The notes under the pieces were generated by a model. It did no database searches, was not told where the DNA came from, and worked only from the letters and a program-made list of their open reading frames with translations. Positions 43,901 through 52,894 of a stretch of DNA of 64,000 nt are shown in pieces. Both the position numbers and the translations under genes were made by a program. The stretch comes from Streptomyces rimosus (GTDB lineage Bacteria > Actinomycetota > Actinomycetes > Streptomycetales > Streptomycetaceae): contig NZ_CP023688.1 in the NCBI RefSeq assembly GCF_008704655.1, positions 6,702,001 through 6,766,000 on the forward strand, read 5' to 3'. The number at the start of each line of letters is the position of its first letter. The first letter of the stretch is position 1.

Positions 43901-44289
43901 TCCAGGGTGTGGTGATGGCGGCGCTGGTCGCGCTGGACGTCGAGGAAGGGCGCTACGACGATGTGCTGCCCCGGTTCCGCGCGGCGATGCCGAAGTTCCG
44001 GGACGAGCTGGTGCAGGTGGTCGCGCCGGATCTGCCGGTCGTCCAACTCCTGACCGGCGCACGGGCGTTGCTGGGCGTACGGGGTGAGGCGGGCGGGCCG
44101 GACGCGGCGCGGCTGATCGGTGCGTACGACGCGCTGCGCAGCACCTCCCACCGGCCGCCGCGGGTCATCCGCAGGAACCGGGAGAGGGCCGAGGTCGAGG
44201 TCCGCGCGGTCCTCGACGACGCCGCCTACGAACGGGCCCACGCCGAAGGCGGCGGCCTCTCCCTCGAAGAGGCCGCCGCCCTCATCTGA
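40945..44289 (+). CDS. SARP/AfsR-type regulator with BTAD and NB-ARC domains
   Basis: A 1114-residue transcriptional regulator. Order: winged-helix DNA-binding domain (RYGILGTAQAHRSDG to HGGYRL, about 1-85), bacterial transcriptional activator domain (about 90-240), a Pro-rich linker, NB-ARC ATPase with P-loop LLGPGGAGKTRLS (about 295) and LLVLDNCEHVIG, then a long helical C-terminal half with TPR-like pairs. Such proteins activate secondary metabolism or development in an ATP-dependent way. GTG 40945 lacks a Shine-Dalgarno and follows ACAATG, so leaderless translation is possible. No biosynthetic cluster is adjacent. Confidence 0.9.
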   Translation: MRYGILGTAQAHRSDGTPVAIGGPRLRTLLTALALRPGRALTAELLIADVWGPRPPADATGALQALIARLRRSVGREAIASVHGGYRLCAVPADVDLHRFEQLADEGARALADSDAVKAAALLDDALALWRGPALADLPEAAGEAARAERAHLEARRTRLAADVALGRPGQALPALTTLCEDHPLDEPLQALRLRALRAAGRTAEALDAYASVQADIADRLGAAPGPELRSLHMELLREEEAVTGEAVAHGAAAADHPAPAPAPRRGNLRTRTTSFVGREDDLAVIRADLGVHRLVTLLGPGGAGKTRLSQESAEAAAAAAPGMWPDGVWFAELAPVDDPQTVPEAVLTALGARETVVRTTADELRAAADPTTYDPMARLAEHCASRRMLLVLDNCEHVIGAAAELADRLLAECPGVTVLATSREPLAVPGEALRPVEPLPDPVALRLLADRGAAARPGFRVEDDPVACAEICRRLDGLPLAIELAAARLRLLTPRQLADRLDDRFRLLTSGSRTVLPRQQTLRAVVDWSWDLLDDPERAVLRRLSVFSGGCDLAQAEEVCADEGSTGGSVAPRDVAALLGSLIDKSLVVAAPGGDGRMRYRLLETVSEYAGERLDEAGERAAAERRHLVAYRELARTADPLLRGPEQCAWLERLELEHDNLRTALRRAVAVRDEHEALCLVLSLQWFWSLRDHRADARAWSAAVAALGPDPFAPPVEPAPVLHARPIDAPPPMDPEQLQEARREVRLVGLANSDSDIAVLGNPERREELAGILAAYRSDMPQTCKVPGVLWYYAMMMTGRFDDLANLVHQAVSACREYGYEWELANVLQLRAKIFNDRRDGLAQARQDADESLEIFVRLGDAWGAAEALAGRGEAREGRGEYALAAEDYRAAMRYAEELGASGQILLLRTRLGNVLIEDGAVADGERLLREVIELAEKGRSGRDAGPFAHLTLAMHLTCVGELREARGHLEEVRDLFGQRAPELFQGVVMAALVALDVEEGRYDDVLPRFRAAMPKFRDELVQVVAPDLPVVQLLTGARALLGVRGEAGGPDAARLIGAYDALRSTSHRPPRVIRRNRERAEVEVRAVLDDAAYERAHAEGGGLSLEEAAALI

Positions 44290-44313
44290 CGCGAGCCGGG
44301 CGAAGGTGACGCG

Positions 44314-45156
44314 TCAGGTCTTCTTGCGGAACTTGGCCACGGCCAGGGGCGCGAACACCAGGGTGATGCCGACGGTCCAGGCCAGGGTGATCAGCACCGG
44401 CTGGGCGACGGCGCCCTGTCCGTTCATCAGGGCCCGTGCCGCGTCCGCGAGGTTCGACAGCGGGTTGACCTTGGTGAACGCCTCCATCCAGCCCGGCATC
44501 GTGGTCGGCGGGGCGAAGATGGAGGAGCCGAACTGCAGCGGCATCAGCACCATGAAGCCGACGCCCTGCACCGCCTGCGGCGTCTTCATGGTCAGGCCCA
44601 GCAGCATGAATATCCAGGTCAGCGAGGAGCCGAAGAGCAGCGCCAGGGCGACGGCCGCCAGCAGCTCCAGCGGGCCGGTCTTCAGGTCGAAGCCGATCAG
44701 GAACGCCAGCACCAGCAGGATGACGGTGGAGACCAGCATCCGCCCGGACTCGACGAGCATCTTCGCCGTCAGCACCGAGGAGCGGGCTATCGGCATGGTG
44801 CGGAAGCGGTCCATCACCCCCTTGTTGAAGTCGTCGTTGACGCCGGAGCCGACCGACATGGCGATGTTCAGGCCGCCCATGGCCAGCAGGCCGGGGATGA
44901 TGTAGTTCACGTACGCGGAGCGGTCGCCGCCGAGGCTGCCGCCCATCGCGCCGCCGAAGACGTACACGAACAGCAGCGTGAAGACGATCGGCATCAACAG
45001 GGCGTCGAACATCGACTCGGGGTCGTTCTTGATCTGCATCGCGTTGCGGCGCACCAGGGCGCTCGTGTGACGCAGATGGGCACGCAGGCCGATCCGGCCC
45101 TCGTCGGCACCCGGCCGCTGCGGCTTGCCCGGCGCCGCCACCGTCGCGGCACTCAT
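44314..45156 (-). CDS. ABC-2 type transporter permease (DrrB-like)
   Basis: A 280-residue permease with about six helices. The family pattern includes NDPESMFDALLMPIVFTLLF and YIIPGLLAMGGLNIAMSVG, and GVMDRFRTMPIARSS is typical of daunorubicin-type DrrB. It pairs with the upstream ATPase, overlapping it by ATGA. Likely a drug or lipid exporter. Confidence 0.92.
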   Translation of the reverse strand: MSAATVAAPGKPQRPGADEGRIGLRAHLRHTSALVRRNAMQIKNDPESMFDALLMPIVFTLLFVYVFGGAMGGSLGGDRSAYVNYIIPGLLAMGGLNIAMSVGSGVNDDFNKGVMDRFRTMPIARSSVLTAKMLVESGRMLVSTVILLVLAFLIGFDLKTGPLELLAAVALALLFGSSLTWIFMLLGLTMKTPQAVQGVGFMVLMPLQFGSSIFAPPTTMPGWMEAFTKVNPLSNLADAARALMNGQGAVAQPVLITLAWTVGITLVFAPLAVAKFRKKT

Positions 45157-46208
45157 GCCGGAACCTCCTCGTACTGCTTGTCCTGAACGCCCTGCTGGTC
45201 CTGCGGTCCGTCCTGCGGGCCGCCGTCGGCGGCCTCCGAGGTCTTCTGGCCGGTGATGGCCAGGAACACCTCGTCCAGGCTGGGCAGATGGGTGTTGATG
45301 CCGGAGATCGTGAAGCCCCGCTCGCCGAGCATGCCGACCACGGCGGACAGCTGCTCGTCGCTGACGATCGGGACGTTGACCACGCCGTCCTCGTGGTCGG
45401 CGGTGGCGCCCGCGATGCCGTCCAGGCCGGCCTGCGCGATGGCGCCGACCATCCGGTCCAGCTCGGCGGCGTGCGCCGGGCGTATCTGGAGCGTACGGCC
45501 GCCGACCTTGGTCTTCAGCTCGTCCACCTTGCCGTCGGCGATGACCCGGCCGCGGTCGATGACCGTCAGCTCGTGGGCCAGCTGCTCGGCCTCTTCCATG
45601 TACTGGGTGGTGAGCAGGACCGTGGCGCCGTCGCGCACCATGCTGCGGACCTCGTCCCACACCTCGTTGCGGGTGCGGGGGTCGAGGCCCGTCGTCGGCT
45701 CGTCCAGATACAGCACCGCGGGCCTGCCGATCATGGAGGCGGCCAGGTCGAGGCGGCGGCGCATACCGCCGGAGTACTTGGCGGCGGCCCGGCCGGCGGC
45801 CTCGGTGAGGGAGAACCGCTCCAGCAGCTCGTCGGCCCGCGCGCGGGCGTCCTTGCGGGAGAGGTCCAGCAGGCGGCCGATCATGTACAGGTTCTCGCGG
45901 CCGGAGAGCTTCTCGTCGACCGAGGCGTACTGGCCGGTGAGGCCGATCGTGCGGCGCAGCGCGCGCGGCTGGCGCACCACGTCGAAACCCGCCACGGTCG
46001 CCGTGCCGGCGTCCGGCACCAGCAGCGTGGACAGGCAGCGCACCAGCGTCGTCTTGCCCGCGCCGTTCGGCCCGAGCACACCGAGCACGGTGCCTTCCCT
46101 CACATCGAGATCCACCCCGTCCACGGCCTTCACCTCGCCGAAGTGCTTGACCAGTCCCCGCACTTCGACGGCGTTCCTCGCGCCGTTGGATATCGTCTTT
46201 CGCGTCAT
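45153..46208 (-). CDS. ABC transporter ATP-binding protein (DrrA-like)
   Basis: A 351-residue ATPase of the DrrA/daunorubicin-resistance type. Walker A is GPNGAGKTT, signature YSGGMRRRLDLA, Walker B VLYLDEPTTGLD, and the C-terminal DUF4162-like part contains LPSLDEVFLAITG, important for DrrA function. Start MTRKTISNG at 46208 is preferred; an earlier GTG or ATG adds ten residues. A Gln/Asp-rich tail follows the conserved domain. Confidence 0.93.
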   Translation of the reverse strand: MTRKTISNGARNAVEVRGLVKHFGEVKAVDGVDLDVREGTVLGVLGPNGAGKTTLVRCLSTLLVPDAGTATVAGFDVVRQPRALRRTIGLTGQYASVDEKLSGRENLYMIGRLLDLSRKDARARADELLERFSLTEAAGRAAAKYSGGMRRRLDLAASMIGRPAVLYLDEPTTGLDPRTRNEVWDEVRSMVRDGATVLLTTQYMEEAEQLAHELTVIDRGRVIADGKVDELKTKVGGRTLQIRPAHAAELDRMVGAIAQAGLDGIAGATADHEDGVVNVPIVSDEQLSAVVGMLGERGFTISGINTHLPSLDEVFLAITGQKTSEAADGGPQDGPQDQQGVQDKQYEEVPA

Positions 46209-46295
46209 GCCCCTCACGATGACAGCACCCACTGACAAACGACCGACAGCCGGCCGACAGCCCAGGTCAGGCCGTCGGCGGCGGGCGTCGGCGCC

Positions 46296-46754
46296 TCACC
46301 GGTCGGCCTTGATCTCCTTCATGGTCATATGGGATTCGAGGCGCAGGACGGCGGGCAGGCAGCTGAGCTTGTCGGTCAGGAAGGCTTCGTACGCGGTGTG
46401 GTCGGCCACGGCGACGCGGAGGAAGTAGTCGGGGCGCCCGTACATCCGGCGGAACTCCATGACTTCCTCGTAGGAGGCCACGGTGGCCTCGAACTCCTCG
46501 AAGCTCTTGCGGTCCTGGGCGTAGATCTCGACGGCGACGAAGACCTCCAGGCCGCGGCCCACCGATTCGGGATTGACGACGGCCCGGTATCCGGTGATGA
46601 CACCGGCCTCCTCCAGCCGTTTGACGCGGCGCAGGCAGGGCGGCGGGGTGAGGCCGACGCGTTTGGCCAGCTCGACGTTGGTCAGCCGCCCGTCCTGGCC
46701 GAGGTGAAACAGAATTTCCCGATCCACGGCATCGAGGGTTATTTCATTGCGCAC
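46296..46754 (-). CDS. Lrp/AsnC-family transcriptional regulator
   Basis: A 152-residue amino-acid-responsive regulator. The helix-turn-helix is NVELAKRVGLTPPPCLRRVKRLEEAGVI-like (about residues 24-52), followed by the RAM ligand domain (VFVAVEIYAQDRKS). GTG 46754 gives the standard MRNEITLDAVDREIL start. It diverges from azlCD; in Bacillus the Lrp-like AzlB represses the azl operon, so the same relation is likely here. Confidence 0.92.
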   Translation of the reverse strand: MRNEITLDAVDREILFHLGQDGRLTNVELAKRVGLTPPPCLRRVKRLEEAGVITGYRAVVNPESVGRGLEVFVAVEIYAQDRKSFEEFEATVASYEEVMEFRRMYGRPDYFLRVAVADHTAYEAFLTDKLSCLPAVLRLESHMTMKEIKADR

Positions 46755-46816
46755 GGAACCATTATAGAGCGATAAGAGGAAACCATATAAGGTCCAATTC
46801 TTTCTAAGATTGCGCC
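46755..46816. promoter_or_regulatory. Divergent lrp-azlC promoter region
   Basis: This 62-nt interval is strikingly AT-rich for the window, with TATAGAG, GATAAGAGG and CATATAAGG. It must hold both divergent promoters and probably an Lrp operator. No perfect dyad is visible. Confidence 0.5.
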
Positions 46817-47566
46817 ATGGAAACACGCCCTGCCGTCACCGGGGGCCGCCCTCGGCCCGTACCTGTCCCCGAGCCCGCGCGACGTTCCGAGGCCCATGCG
46901 GCGTTCAGGGAATCCGCGGGCGCCGTCCTGGGATTCGTCCCGCTCGGCCTCGCCTTCGGGGCGCTGGTGACGCAGTCGGGGCTGGACTGGTGGTGGGCGG
47001 GGCTGTCCGCGGCGCTCGCCTTCGGCGGCTCGTTCGAGTTCCTGCTCATCGGCCTGGTCACCGCCGCCGCCCCGCTGGCGGCCATCGCGGTGTCCTCGTT
47101 CATGGTGAACGTCCGGCACGTCTTCTACGCGCTGTCCTTTCCCGTGCACCGCATACCCGGCCGCCTCGGCAAGACGTACGCCACCTTCGCGCTGTGCGAC
47201 GAGGCGTATGTGCTGGCCACCCGTGAACAGGCCCGCTCCTGGCCCGGCCGCCGCATCCTGTGGATGCAGTGCTTCCTCCATGCGGCCTGGGCGGGCAGCG
47301 CGATCGCCGGAGCCCTGCTCGGCTCCCTCATCCCGGAGCGCGTCACCGGCCTGGACTTCGCCCTGACCGCCCTGTTCGCGGTTCTCGCCCTGGACGCCGT
47401 CCGTGACCTGCGCGGCGAACTGTCCATCCCCGGGCTCGCCCTGCTCAGCGCCCTCGGCGCCCGGCTCCTGTTCCCCGGCGAGATGCTCCTGGCCGCCTTC
47501 GCCCTGTTCGCCGCCGCCCTCCTGGCCCGTCAGCTCACCACCAGCAAGAAGCCGAGCCATGCCTGA
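46817..47566 (+). CDS. azlC: AzlC-family branched-chain amino acid exporter, large subunit
   Basis: A 249-residue membrane protein. ESAGAVLGFVPLGLAFGALV and AFGGSFEFLLIGL near the start and MVNVRHVFYALSF in the middle are AzlC signatures. With AzlD it exports branched-chain amino acids or analogues. It starts 62 nt from the divergent Lrp gene and overlaps azlD by 8 nt. Confidence 0.9.
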   Translation: METRPAVTGGRPRPVPVPEPARRSEAHAAFRESAGAVLGFVPLGLAFGALVTQSGLDWWWAGLSAALAFGGSFEFLLIGLVTAAAPLAAIAVSSFMVNVRHVFYALSFPVHRIPGRLGKTYATFALCDEAYVLATREQARSWPGRRILWMQCFLHAAWAGSAIAGALLGSLIPERVTGLDFALTALFAVLALDAVRDLRGELSIPGLALLSALGARLLFPGEMLLAAFALFAAALLARQLTTSKKPSHA

Positions 47567-47888
47567 CCCGCGTTACGCCGTCGCCGCCGTCCTCGTCACC
47601 GCCGCGGTCACCTGGGGCCTGCGCGCCCTTCCCTTCGCCGCCCTCACGCCGCTGCGCGCCAGCCGTACCGTCCGGTACCTCAGCGCCCGTATGCCCGCCG
47701 GCGTCATGGTGATCCTGCTCGCGTACTGCCTGCGCGACCTGTCCGTCACCCAGGCGAGCAGCCTGGCCCCGCTGATCGCCCTGGCCGTCACCGTGGGACT
47801 GCATCTGTGGCGCCGCAACGCGCTGTTGAGCATTCTCGGCGGCACGGCCGTCCACGTGATCCTGGCCAGCACGGTCTTCGCGCACTGA
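47559..47888 (+). CDS. azlD: AzlD-family branched-chain amino acid exporter, small subunit
   Basis: A 109-residue protein with about four short helices: YAVAAVLVTAAVTWGLRALP, MPAGVMVILLAYCLRDL and a C-terminal SILGGTAVHVILA. The small hydrophobic partner of AzlC. It overlaps azlC and is followed by a bidirectional terminator. Confidence 0.9.
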   Translation: MPDPRYAVAAVLVTAAVTWGLRALPFAALTPLRASRTVRYLSARMPAGVMVILLAYCLRDLSVTQASSLAPLIALAVTVGLHLWRRNALLSILGGTAVHVILASTVFAH

Positions 47889-47912
47889 GCGCCACCGTCG
47901 CCGCCGTAGGGA

Positions 47913-47955
47913 AAGGCCGGGCGGGCGTCTTCTTCGAGGGCGCCCGCCCGGCCTT
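47913..47955. terminator. Bidirectional terminator between azlD and panB
   Basis: AAGGCCGGGCGGGCG (47913-47927) and CGCCCGCCCGGCCTT (47941-47955) form a perfect 15-bp stem, 13-nt loop, between convergent genes. Confidence 0.82.
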
Positions 47956-47985
47956 CCGGTATTCAGGTGGAGGCTGTCACCCGGC

Positions 47986-48903
47986 TCAGCGGAAGCTGTG
48001 CTCCTTCGCCGGGAACGTCCCGCCGACGACCTCCTCGGCGAAGTCCTTGGCCGCGGTGCCCAGCACCTCGCGCACGTTGGCGTACTGCTTCACGAAGCGC
48101 GGGACGTGCCCGCTGGTCAGGCCCGCCATGTCGGTCCACACCAGGACCTGCGCGTCACAGCCGATGCCCGCGCCGATGCCGACCGTGGGGATGTGCAGCG
48201 AGCGGGTGACCTCGGCGGCCAGTTCGGCCGGTACGGCCTCCAGGACGACCGAGAAGGCGCCCGCGTCCTGCACGGCCTTCGCGTCGCGCAGCAGCTGCTG
48301 GGCCGCCTCCTCGCCGCGGCCCTGCACCGGGTAGCCGCCGTACGCGTTGACGGACTGGGGCGTCAGGCCGACGTGGGCCATGACCGGGATGCCGGAGGAG
48401 ACCAGCAGCTCGACCTGGTGGGCGGAGCGCTCGCCGCCCTCCAGCTTGACCGCGCCGACGCCGGCCTCCTTGACCAGGCGGGTGGCGTTGCGCAGCGCCT
48501 GGACCGGGCTCTCCTGGAAGGCGCCGAAAGGCAGGTCGGCGACGATCAGGGCGCGCTTGGTGCCGCGGACGACCGCCGCGGACAGGATGGTGATCTCGTC
48601 CATCGTGACCGGCACGGTGGACTCGTACCCGAGGTGGCAGTTGCCCATCGAGTCGCCGACCAGCAGGACCGGGATGCCGGCCTCGTCGAAGACGGAGGCG
48701 GTCATCGCGTCGTAGGCGGTGAGCATGGGCCACTTCTCGCCGCGCTCCTTGGCGGCGGCGATGTCGCGCACGGTGACCCGCCGCGAGCTCTTTCCTCCGT
48801 ACAGTGCTTTGTTCGAGCTGCTGTCGGTCTTGCCGGTGGCTGCCCCGCCGGGCGCGCTGGTCCCCTCCGCGGCCGGGTTCTGGGCAGGCGAAAGCTGCGT
48901 CAT
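47986..48903 (-). CDS. panB: 3-methyl-2-oxobutanoate hydroxymethyltransferase
   Basis: A 305-residue pantothenate-pathway enzyme that makes ketopantoate from 2-oxoisovalerate and methylenetetrahydrofolate. Signature segments are [26 protein letters not shown] and [11 protein letters not shown]. An N-terminal Ser/Ala/Gly extension of about 40 residues precedes the TIM barrel, as in other streptomycetes. AGGAG lies upstream of the ATG. Confidence 0.95.
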   Translation of the reverse strand: MTQLSPAQNPAAEGTSAPGGAATGKTDSSSNKALYGGKSSRRVTVRDIAAAKERGEKWPMLTAYDAMTASVFDEAGIPVLLVGDSMGNCHLGYESTVPVTMDEITILSAAVVRGTKRALIVADLPFGAFQESPVQALRNATRLVKEAGVGAVKLEGGERSAHQVELLVSSGIPVMAHVGLTPQSVNAYGGYPVQGRGEEAAQQLLRDAKAVQDAGAFSVVLEAVPAELAAEVTRSLHIPTVGIGAGIGCDAQVLVWTDMAGLTSGHVPRFVKQYANVREVLGTAAKDFAEEVVGGTFPAKEHSFR

Positions 48904-49074
48904 GGTGACGGCTCCTGTTCGTCATCTCGAAGCGCCCTGACGGCGTCTCCGGACTCCCTTCCATGCTGGCACGCGGGCCCGGGGGAGTGGAAGGGGCCTA
49001 GGGAGGAGGGGCGGTCCGCGCCCCGTGAGGCGGCCGTGCCCCCGCGCTTCCCGCCGATGCGGAACGACCCCCTC

Positions 49075-49097
49075 CGATACGGAACGGAGCCGTATCG
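49075..49097 (+). promoter_or_regulatory. Palindromic operator before the MFS-TetR pair
   Basis: CGATACGG (49075-49082) and CCGTATCG (49090-49097) form a perfect 8-bp inverted repeat around 7 nt, 21 nt before the MFS start. It is the natural target of the TetR protein encoded behind the transporter. Confidence 0.7.
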
Positions 49098-49118
49098 AAA
49101 TGGGCGTACGCTGCCCCC

Positions 49119-50738
49119 ATGACGAGCTCCGAACCCACCGGCATATCCGCCGCGCCCCGGCACGTTCCCGAGCACATCCACCGCCGCCGCTGGGCGATCC
49201 TGTCCGTCCTCATGCTCAGCCTGCTGATCGTGGTGCTGGACAACTCCATCCTCAACGTGGCGATGAAGACGATCGCCACCCCGGCCCCCACCGGCCTCGG
49301 CGCCACGCAGAGCCAGCTGGAGTGGGCGATCAACTCCTACACGCTCGTCTTCGCGGGCCTGCTGTTCACCTCGGGTTTGCTCGGTGACCGGCTGGGCCGC
49401 AAGAAGGTGCTGCTCTTCGGCCTGGTGGTGTTCGGCATCGGCTCGGTGCTGGCGGCCGTCTCCGGGTCGCCGGGGCAACTGATCGCCTTCCGCGCGGTGA
49501 TGGGGCTGGGCGGCGCCTTCGTGATGCCGTCCACCCTCGCCGTCCTGATGAACGTCTTCGAGCGGGACGAGCAGCCCAGGGCGATCGGCATCTGGGCCGG
49601 CGGCGTCGGGCTGGCCATCGCGATCGGACCGATCGCGGGCGGTCTGCTGCTGGACCACTTCTGGTGGGGTTCGGTCTTTCTCGTGAACGTACCGATCGTG
49701 CTCGTCGCGCTGGTCGTGATGATCGTCCTGGTGCCGGACTCCAAGGACCCGCAGCCGGGGAAGCTGGACCCGCTCGGCGTGCTGCTCTCCGTCGTCGGCC
49801 TGGTGCTGCTGGTCTACGGGATCATCAAGGGCGGCCAGCTGGCCGACTTCACCGATCCGCAGGTGCTCGGCACGGTCCTGGGCGGCCTGCTCGTCCTGGT
49901 CGGCTTCGTGCTGTACGAGAAGCGGATCGACCACCCGTCGATCAACGTCAATCTCTTCCGCAAGCCGGCGTTCTCCGCCGCCGTGGGCGCCATCGCGCTG
50001 GTCTTCTTCGCGATGATGGGCGTCACGTTCTTCATCGTCTTCTACGTCCAGAGCGTGCGCGGCTATACGCCGCTCCAGGCGGGCCTGCTGATCCTGCCGC
50101 TGGCCGTCGCCCAGATGATCTTCTCGCCGAGGGCCCGGCACGCCGTCGACCGCTTCGGCTCGCGCGTCGTCTGCTCGGCCGGGATGCTGCTGGTCGCCGC
50201 CAGCATGGCCGGCTTCCTGCTGCTGGACGCCGACACCCCGATCTGGGTGCTGGAGGTGCTCTTCTTCGCCCAGGGCACCGGCTCGGCGCACATCATGCCG
50301 CCGGTCACCGTCTCGATCATGCAGTCCCTGCCGCGCGAGAAGGCGGGCTCCGGATCGGCCATCAACAACACCTTCCGGCAGGTCGGCGGCACGCTCGGAG
50401 TGGCAGTCCTGGGCTCGCTGCTGTCCACCGTCTACCGCGACGGCATCGACGGCACGCTGAACTCCGTACCGGGCCTGCCGGACGCCGCCCGGCACGCGGC
50501 GGGCGAGTCCATCGAGGCCACGCTCGGCGTCGCCCGGCAGCTGGGAGCGGCCGGGCAGCGGCTGGCCGCCGAGGCGCACGACGCGTTCATCCACGCCATG
50601 CACGTCACCGCGCTCGCCTCGGCCGGTGTCGCGGTCCTCGGCGCGGTGGTGGTTGCGGCCTTCCTGCCGGGCAGGATGGGGGAGGGTGCGCGCGGTACGG
50701 ACCGGGCGGAACAGGAAAAGGCGGGAGCACGGTCATGA
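49119..50738 (+). CDS. DHA2-family (14-TM) MFS drug exporter
   Basis: A 539-residue transporter of the EmrB/QacA type. Helix 1 has [18 protein letters not shown] with the family Asp, motif A is [15 protein letters not shown] and the motif C region is [16 protein letters not shown]. About fourteen helices are visible. It probably exports a drug recognised by the TetR regulator encoded behind it, with which it overlaps by ATGA. Confidence 0.92.
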   Translation: MTSSEPTGISAAPRHVPEHIHRRRWAILSVLMLSLLIVVLDNSILNVAMKTIATPAPTGLGATQSQLEWAINSYTLVFAGLLFTSGLLGDRLGRKKVLLFGLVVFGIGSVLAAVSGSPGQLIAFRAVMGLGGAFVMPSTLAVLMNVFERDEQPRAIGIWAGGVGLAIAIGPIAGGLLLDHFWWGSVFLVNVPIVLVALVVMIVLVPDSKDPQPGKLDPLGVLLSVVGLVLLVYGIIKGGQLADFTDPQVLGTVLGGLLVLVGFVLYEKRIDHPSINVNLFRKPAFSAAVGAIALVFFAMMGVTFFIVFYVQSVRGYTPLQAGLLILPLAVAQMIFSPRARHAVDRFGSRVVCSAGMLLVAASMAGFLLLDADTPIWVLEVLFFAQGTGSAHIMPPVTVSIMQSLPREKAGSGSAINNTFRQVGGTLGVAVLGSLLSTVYRDGIDGTLNSVPGLPDAARHAAGESIEATLGVARQLGAAGQRLAAEAHDAFIHAMHVTALASAGVAVLGAVVVAAFLPGRMGEGARGTDRAEQEKAGARS

Positions 50739-51400
50739 ACCGGACTGCGGGCACGGACACGGCGGCTGCGCGGGTACGTACGGACACCGTCCCCGCCGCG
50801 GACGCCGCCGCCCCGGCCCCCTGCCGCGGCCGTCCCCGCAACGCCGCCGCCGACACCGCGATCATCGAGGCCGTGCTGCGCATGATCGAGGACGGCGTCT
50901 CCATCGGCGAGCTGTCCATGGAGCGCATCGCCCGGGAGGCGGGGGTCGGCAAGGCCACCGTCTACCGGCGGTGGCCCGGCAAGAGCGAGCTGCTGCTCGA
51001 CGTGATGCGCTCGCTGGACACCGACATCCCGCCGCCGGCCGGCGAGTCGGTGCGCGACGACCTCGTGGGCATCATCGAGTTCCTGCGCATCCGCGGCCTG
51101 GCCAAGCGCAACTCGGCGCTGCTGCGCACCATCGTCACGCACGTCAAGGCGCAGCCGGTGCTCTGGCGGGAGTACCACGAGACGGTCGTACAGGCCCGCC
51201 GCGAGGTGCTGCTGTCCGTGCTGCGGCGGGGCATGGCGTGCGGTGAGATCCGTACGGACCGGGACATCGACCTGCTCGCCGACCTGTTCGTCGGCCCGGT
51301 GCTGTCCCGGGCCGTGCTCCACGAGTGGGCGGACCTGCCGGAGGGGCTGGCCGAGGAGATCGTGGACACGGTGCTGTACGGCGTACGGCCGCGGGCCTGA
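50735..51400 (+). CDS. TetR/AcrR-family regulator of the adjacent MFS exporter
   Basis: A 221-residue regulator. After an Ala/Thr-rich start of about 32 residues comes GRPRN and the helix-turn-helix [20 protein letters not shown]. The C-terminal domain (about 95-220) is of the TetR_C_11-like type. Its start overlaps the MFS stop (ATGA), and a matching palindrome lies before the operon, so autoregulation is likely. Confidence 0.9.
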   Translation: MNRTAGTDTAAARVRTDTVPAADAAAPAPCRGRPRNAAADTAIIEAVLRMIEDGVSIGELSMERIAREAGVGKATVYRRWPGKSELLLDVMRSLDTDIPPPAGESVRDDLVGIIEFLRIRGLAKRNSALLRTIVTHVKAQPVLWREYHETVVQARREVLLSVLRRGMACGEIRTDRDIDLLADLFVGPVLSRAVLHEWADLPEGLAEEIVDTVLYGVRPRA

Positions 51401-51610
51401 CCGTACGTTCCGGGTCGTTCCGGGTCCGTATCCGACCGCTCCATGACGGGACTATGCCCGTTCTGTCACAGCCGCCGCCGGGGCCCCCGGCCCAGGAACC
51501 TCACGCCCTGACCGGCCCGTCATCAGTTGTAAGAAAAGGCATTACAGGCCATCGCCTAGGGTCGGAGATCACAGGTGGGGCGCACGAGGCAAGGCAGTGA
51601 GGACGGCGGC

Positions 51611-52633
51611 ATGGCGCAGGCATACATGACGGAGTCGGGGCGGGGCCACGACCCTGAGCGGAATGCCTCCCGGGCGCGGCGCCTGCGCGACTGGTGGCGT
51701 CCGGAGGGCATGTGGCGGCGGGGCATCGTGCTCGCCGTGCTGGCGGTCCTGCTGGGGCTGCTGATGATCCTGCACGCGCAGGTCCCCAACACGGTGGGCA
51801 ACCTGGGCAGCCTGCTGGAGACGTTCCTGCCGTGGCTCGGCCTGATCGGCGTCCCGGTGCTGCTGGTCGCCGCCGTGCTGCGCCGCTCCACGACCGCGAT
51901 CGTCGCGCTGCTGCTGCCGGCTGTCGTCTGGGTCGGCCTCTTCGGCGGGCAGCTCACGGACAAGAAGGGCACCGGCGGCAACCTCACCGTCGTCACCCAC
52001 AACGTCAGCGACAAGAACCTCGATCCGGCCGGTACGGCCAGGGACATCGTGAAGTCCGGCGCGGACGTGGTGGCCCTGGAGGAGCTGACCGGTGACGCGC
52101 TGCCCAAGTACAAGGAGGGGCTGGCCAAGGCGTACCCGTACCGCACGGTGCAGGGCACGGTCGGGCTGTGGAGCAAGCACCCGCTGACCGACGCGGCGCC
52201 GGTGGACATCAAGATGGGCTGGACCCGGGCGCTGCGCGCCACCGTCCAGGCACCCAGCGGCAAGCAGGTCGCCTTCTACGTCGCGCATCTGCCGTCGGTA
52301 CGGGTCAAGCTCAACGCGGGCTTCACCGCCAACCAGCGCGACAACAGCGCGACCGCCCTCGGCGAGGCGATCGCCCACGAGCGCGTCAAGCAGGTCATCC
52401 TGCTGGGCGATCTCAACGGCACCATGAACGACCGCTCCCTCGCCCCGGTCACCGCGCAGATGCGCTCGGCGCAGGGCGCGGCGGGCGACGGCTTCGGCTT
52501 CTCCTTCCCGGCCGCCTTCCCGATGGCGCGGATCGACCAGATCATGATGAAGGGGATCGACCCGGTGTCCTCCTGGTCGCTGCCCAGGACCGGCAGTGAT
52601 CACCTTCCGCTGGCCGCCTCGGTCAAGATCTGA
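51611..52633 (+). CDS. Membrane-anchored endonuclease/exonuclease/phosphatase-family protein
   Basis: A 340-residue protein. Three hydrophobic segments (about residues 35-110) anchor an extracytoplasmic EEP domain. Catalytic motifs in order: THNVSDKN, ALEEL with the metal Glu, YVAHLPSVR, LLGDLNGTMND and the C-terminal GSDHLPL. Such proteins act on phosphodiesters, nucleotides or sphingolipid-like substrates. ATG 51611 with GAGGA upstream is preferred. Confidence 0.87.
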   Translation: MAQAYMTESGRGHDPERNASRARRLRDWWRPEGMWRRGIVLAVLAVLLGLLMILHAQVPNTVGNLGSLLETFLPWLGLIGVPVLLVAAVLRRSTTAIVALLLPAVVWVGLFGGQLTDKKGTGGNLTVVTHNVSDKNLDPAGTARDIVKSGADVVALEELTGDALPKYKEGLAKAYPYRTVQGTVGLWSKHPLTDAAPVDIKMGWTRALRATVQAPSGKQVAFYVAHLPSVRVKLNAGFTANQRDNSATALGEAIAHERVKQVILLGDLNGTMNDRSLAPVTAQMRSAQGAAGDGFGFSFPAAFPMARIDQIMMKGIDPVSSWSLPRTGSDHLPLAASVKI

Positions 52634-52645
52634 CAAAGCCGGAAC

Positions 52646-52693
52646 GGCCCCTGACGGCGGGGCGGGCGTGCTCCCGCCCCGCCGTCAGGGGCC
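52646..52693 (+). terminator. Very long perfect hairpin terminator
   Basis: Arms at 52646-52666 and 52673-52693 are perfectly complementary over 21 bp, with a 6-nt loop, 13 nt after the EEP stop. Confidence 0.85.
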
Positions 52694-52778
52694 GTCCGCG
52701 TGGGTACGCGCGGGTGGCCCGCCCCTCATTCGTAACATCGCGTTCTCCCGTCGGAATGAATGCCCTGAGAGACTTTGT

Positions 52779-52798
52779 TCCGTAGAAGAACTTACGGA
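52779..52798 (+). promoter_or_regulatory. Possible operator before the MFS gene
   Basis: TCCGTA (52779-52784) and TACGGA (52793-52798) form a dyad around 8 nt in an AT-richer stretch about 100 nt upstream of the MFS start. No regulator is encoded next to it. Confidence 0.35.
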
Positions 52799-52894
52799 CA
52801 TCCAGCATCACGCCGTCGTACGGATCCCCTGCGCACCGCTCGTCGCACCACCGCGCCCGGGGGGTCCGTACGCACCGTTTTCGAAAGGTCTCTC

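Noticed and set aside
41524..44241. 905-codon minus-strand open frame
   Set aside because: It is antisense to the SARP regulator, is low-complexity Arg/Gly/Gln-rich, and has no recognisable motif.
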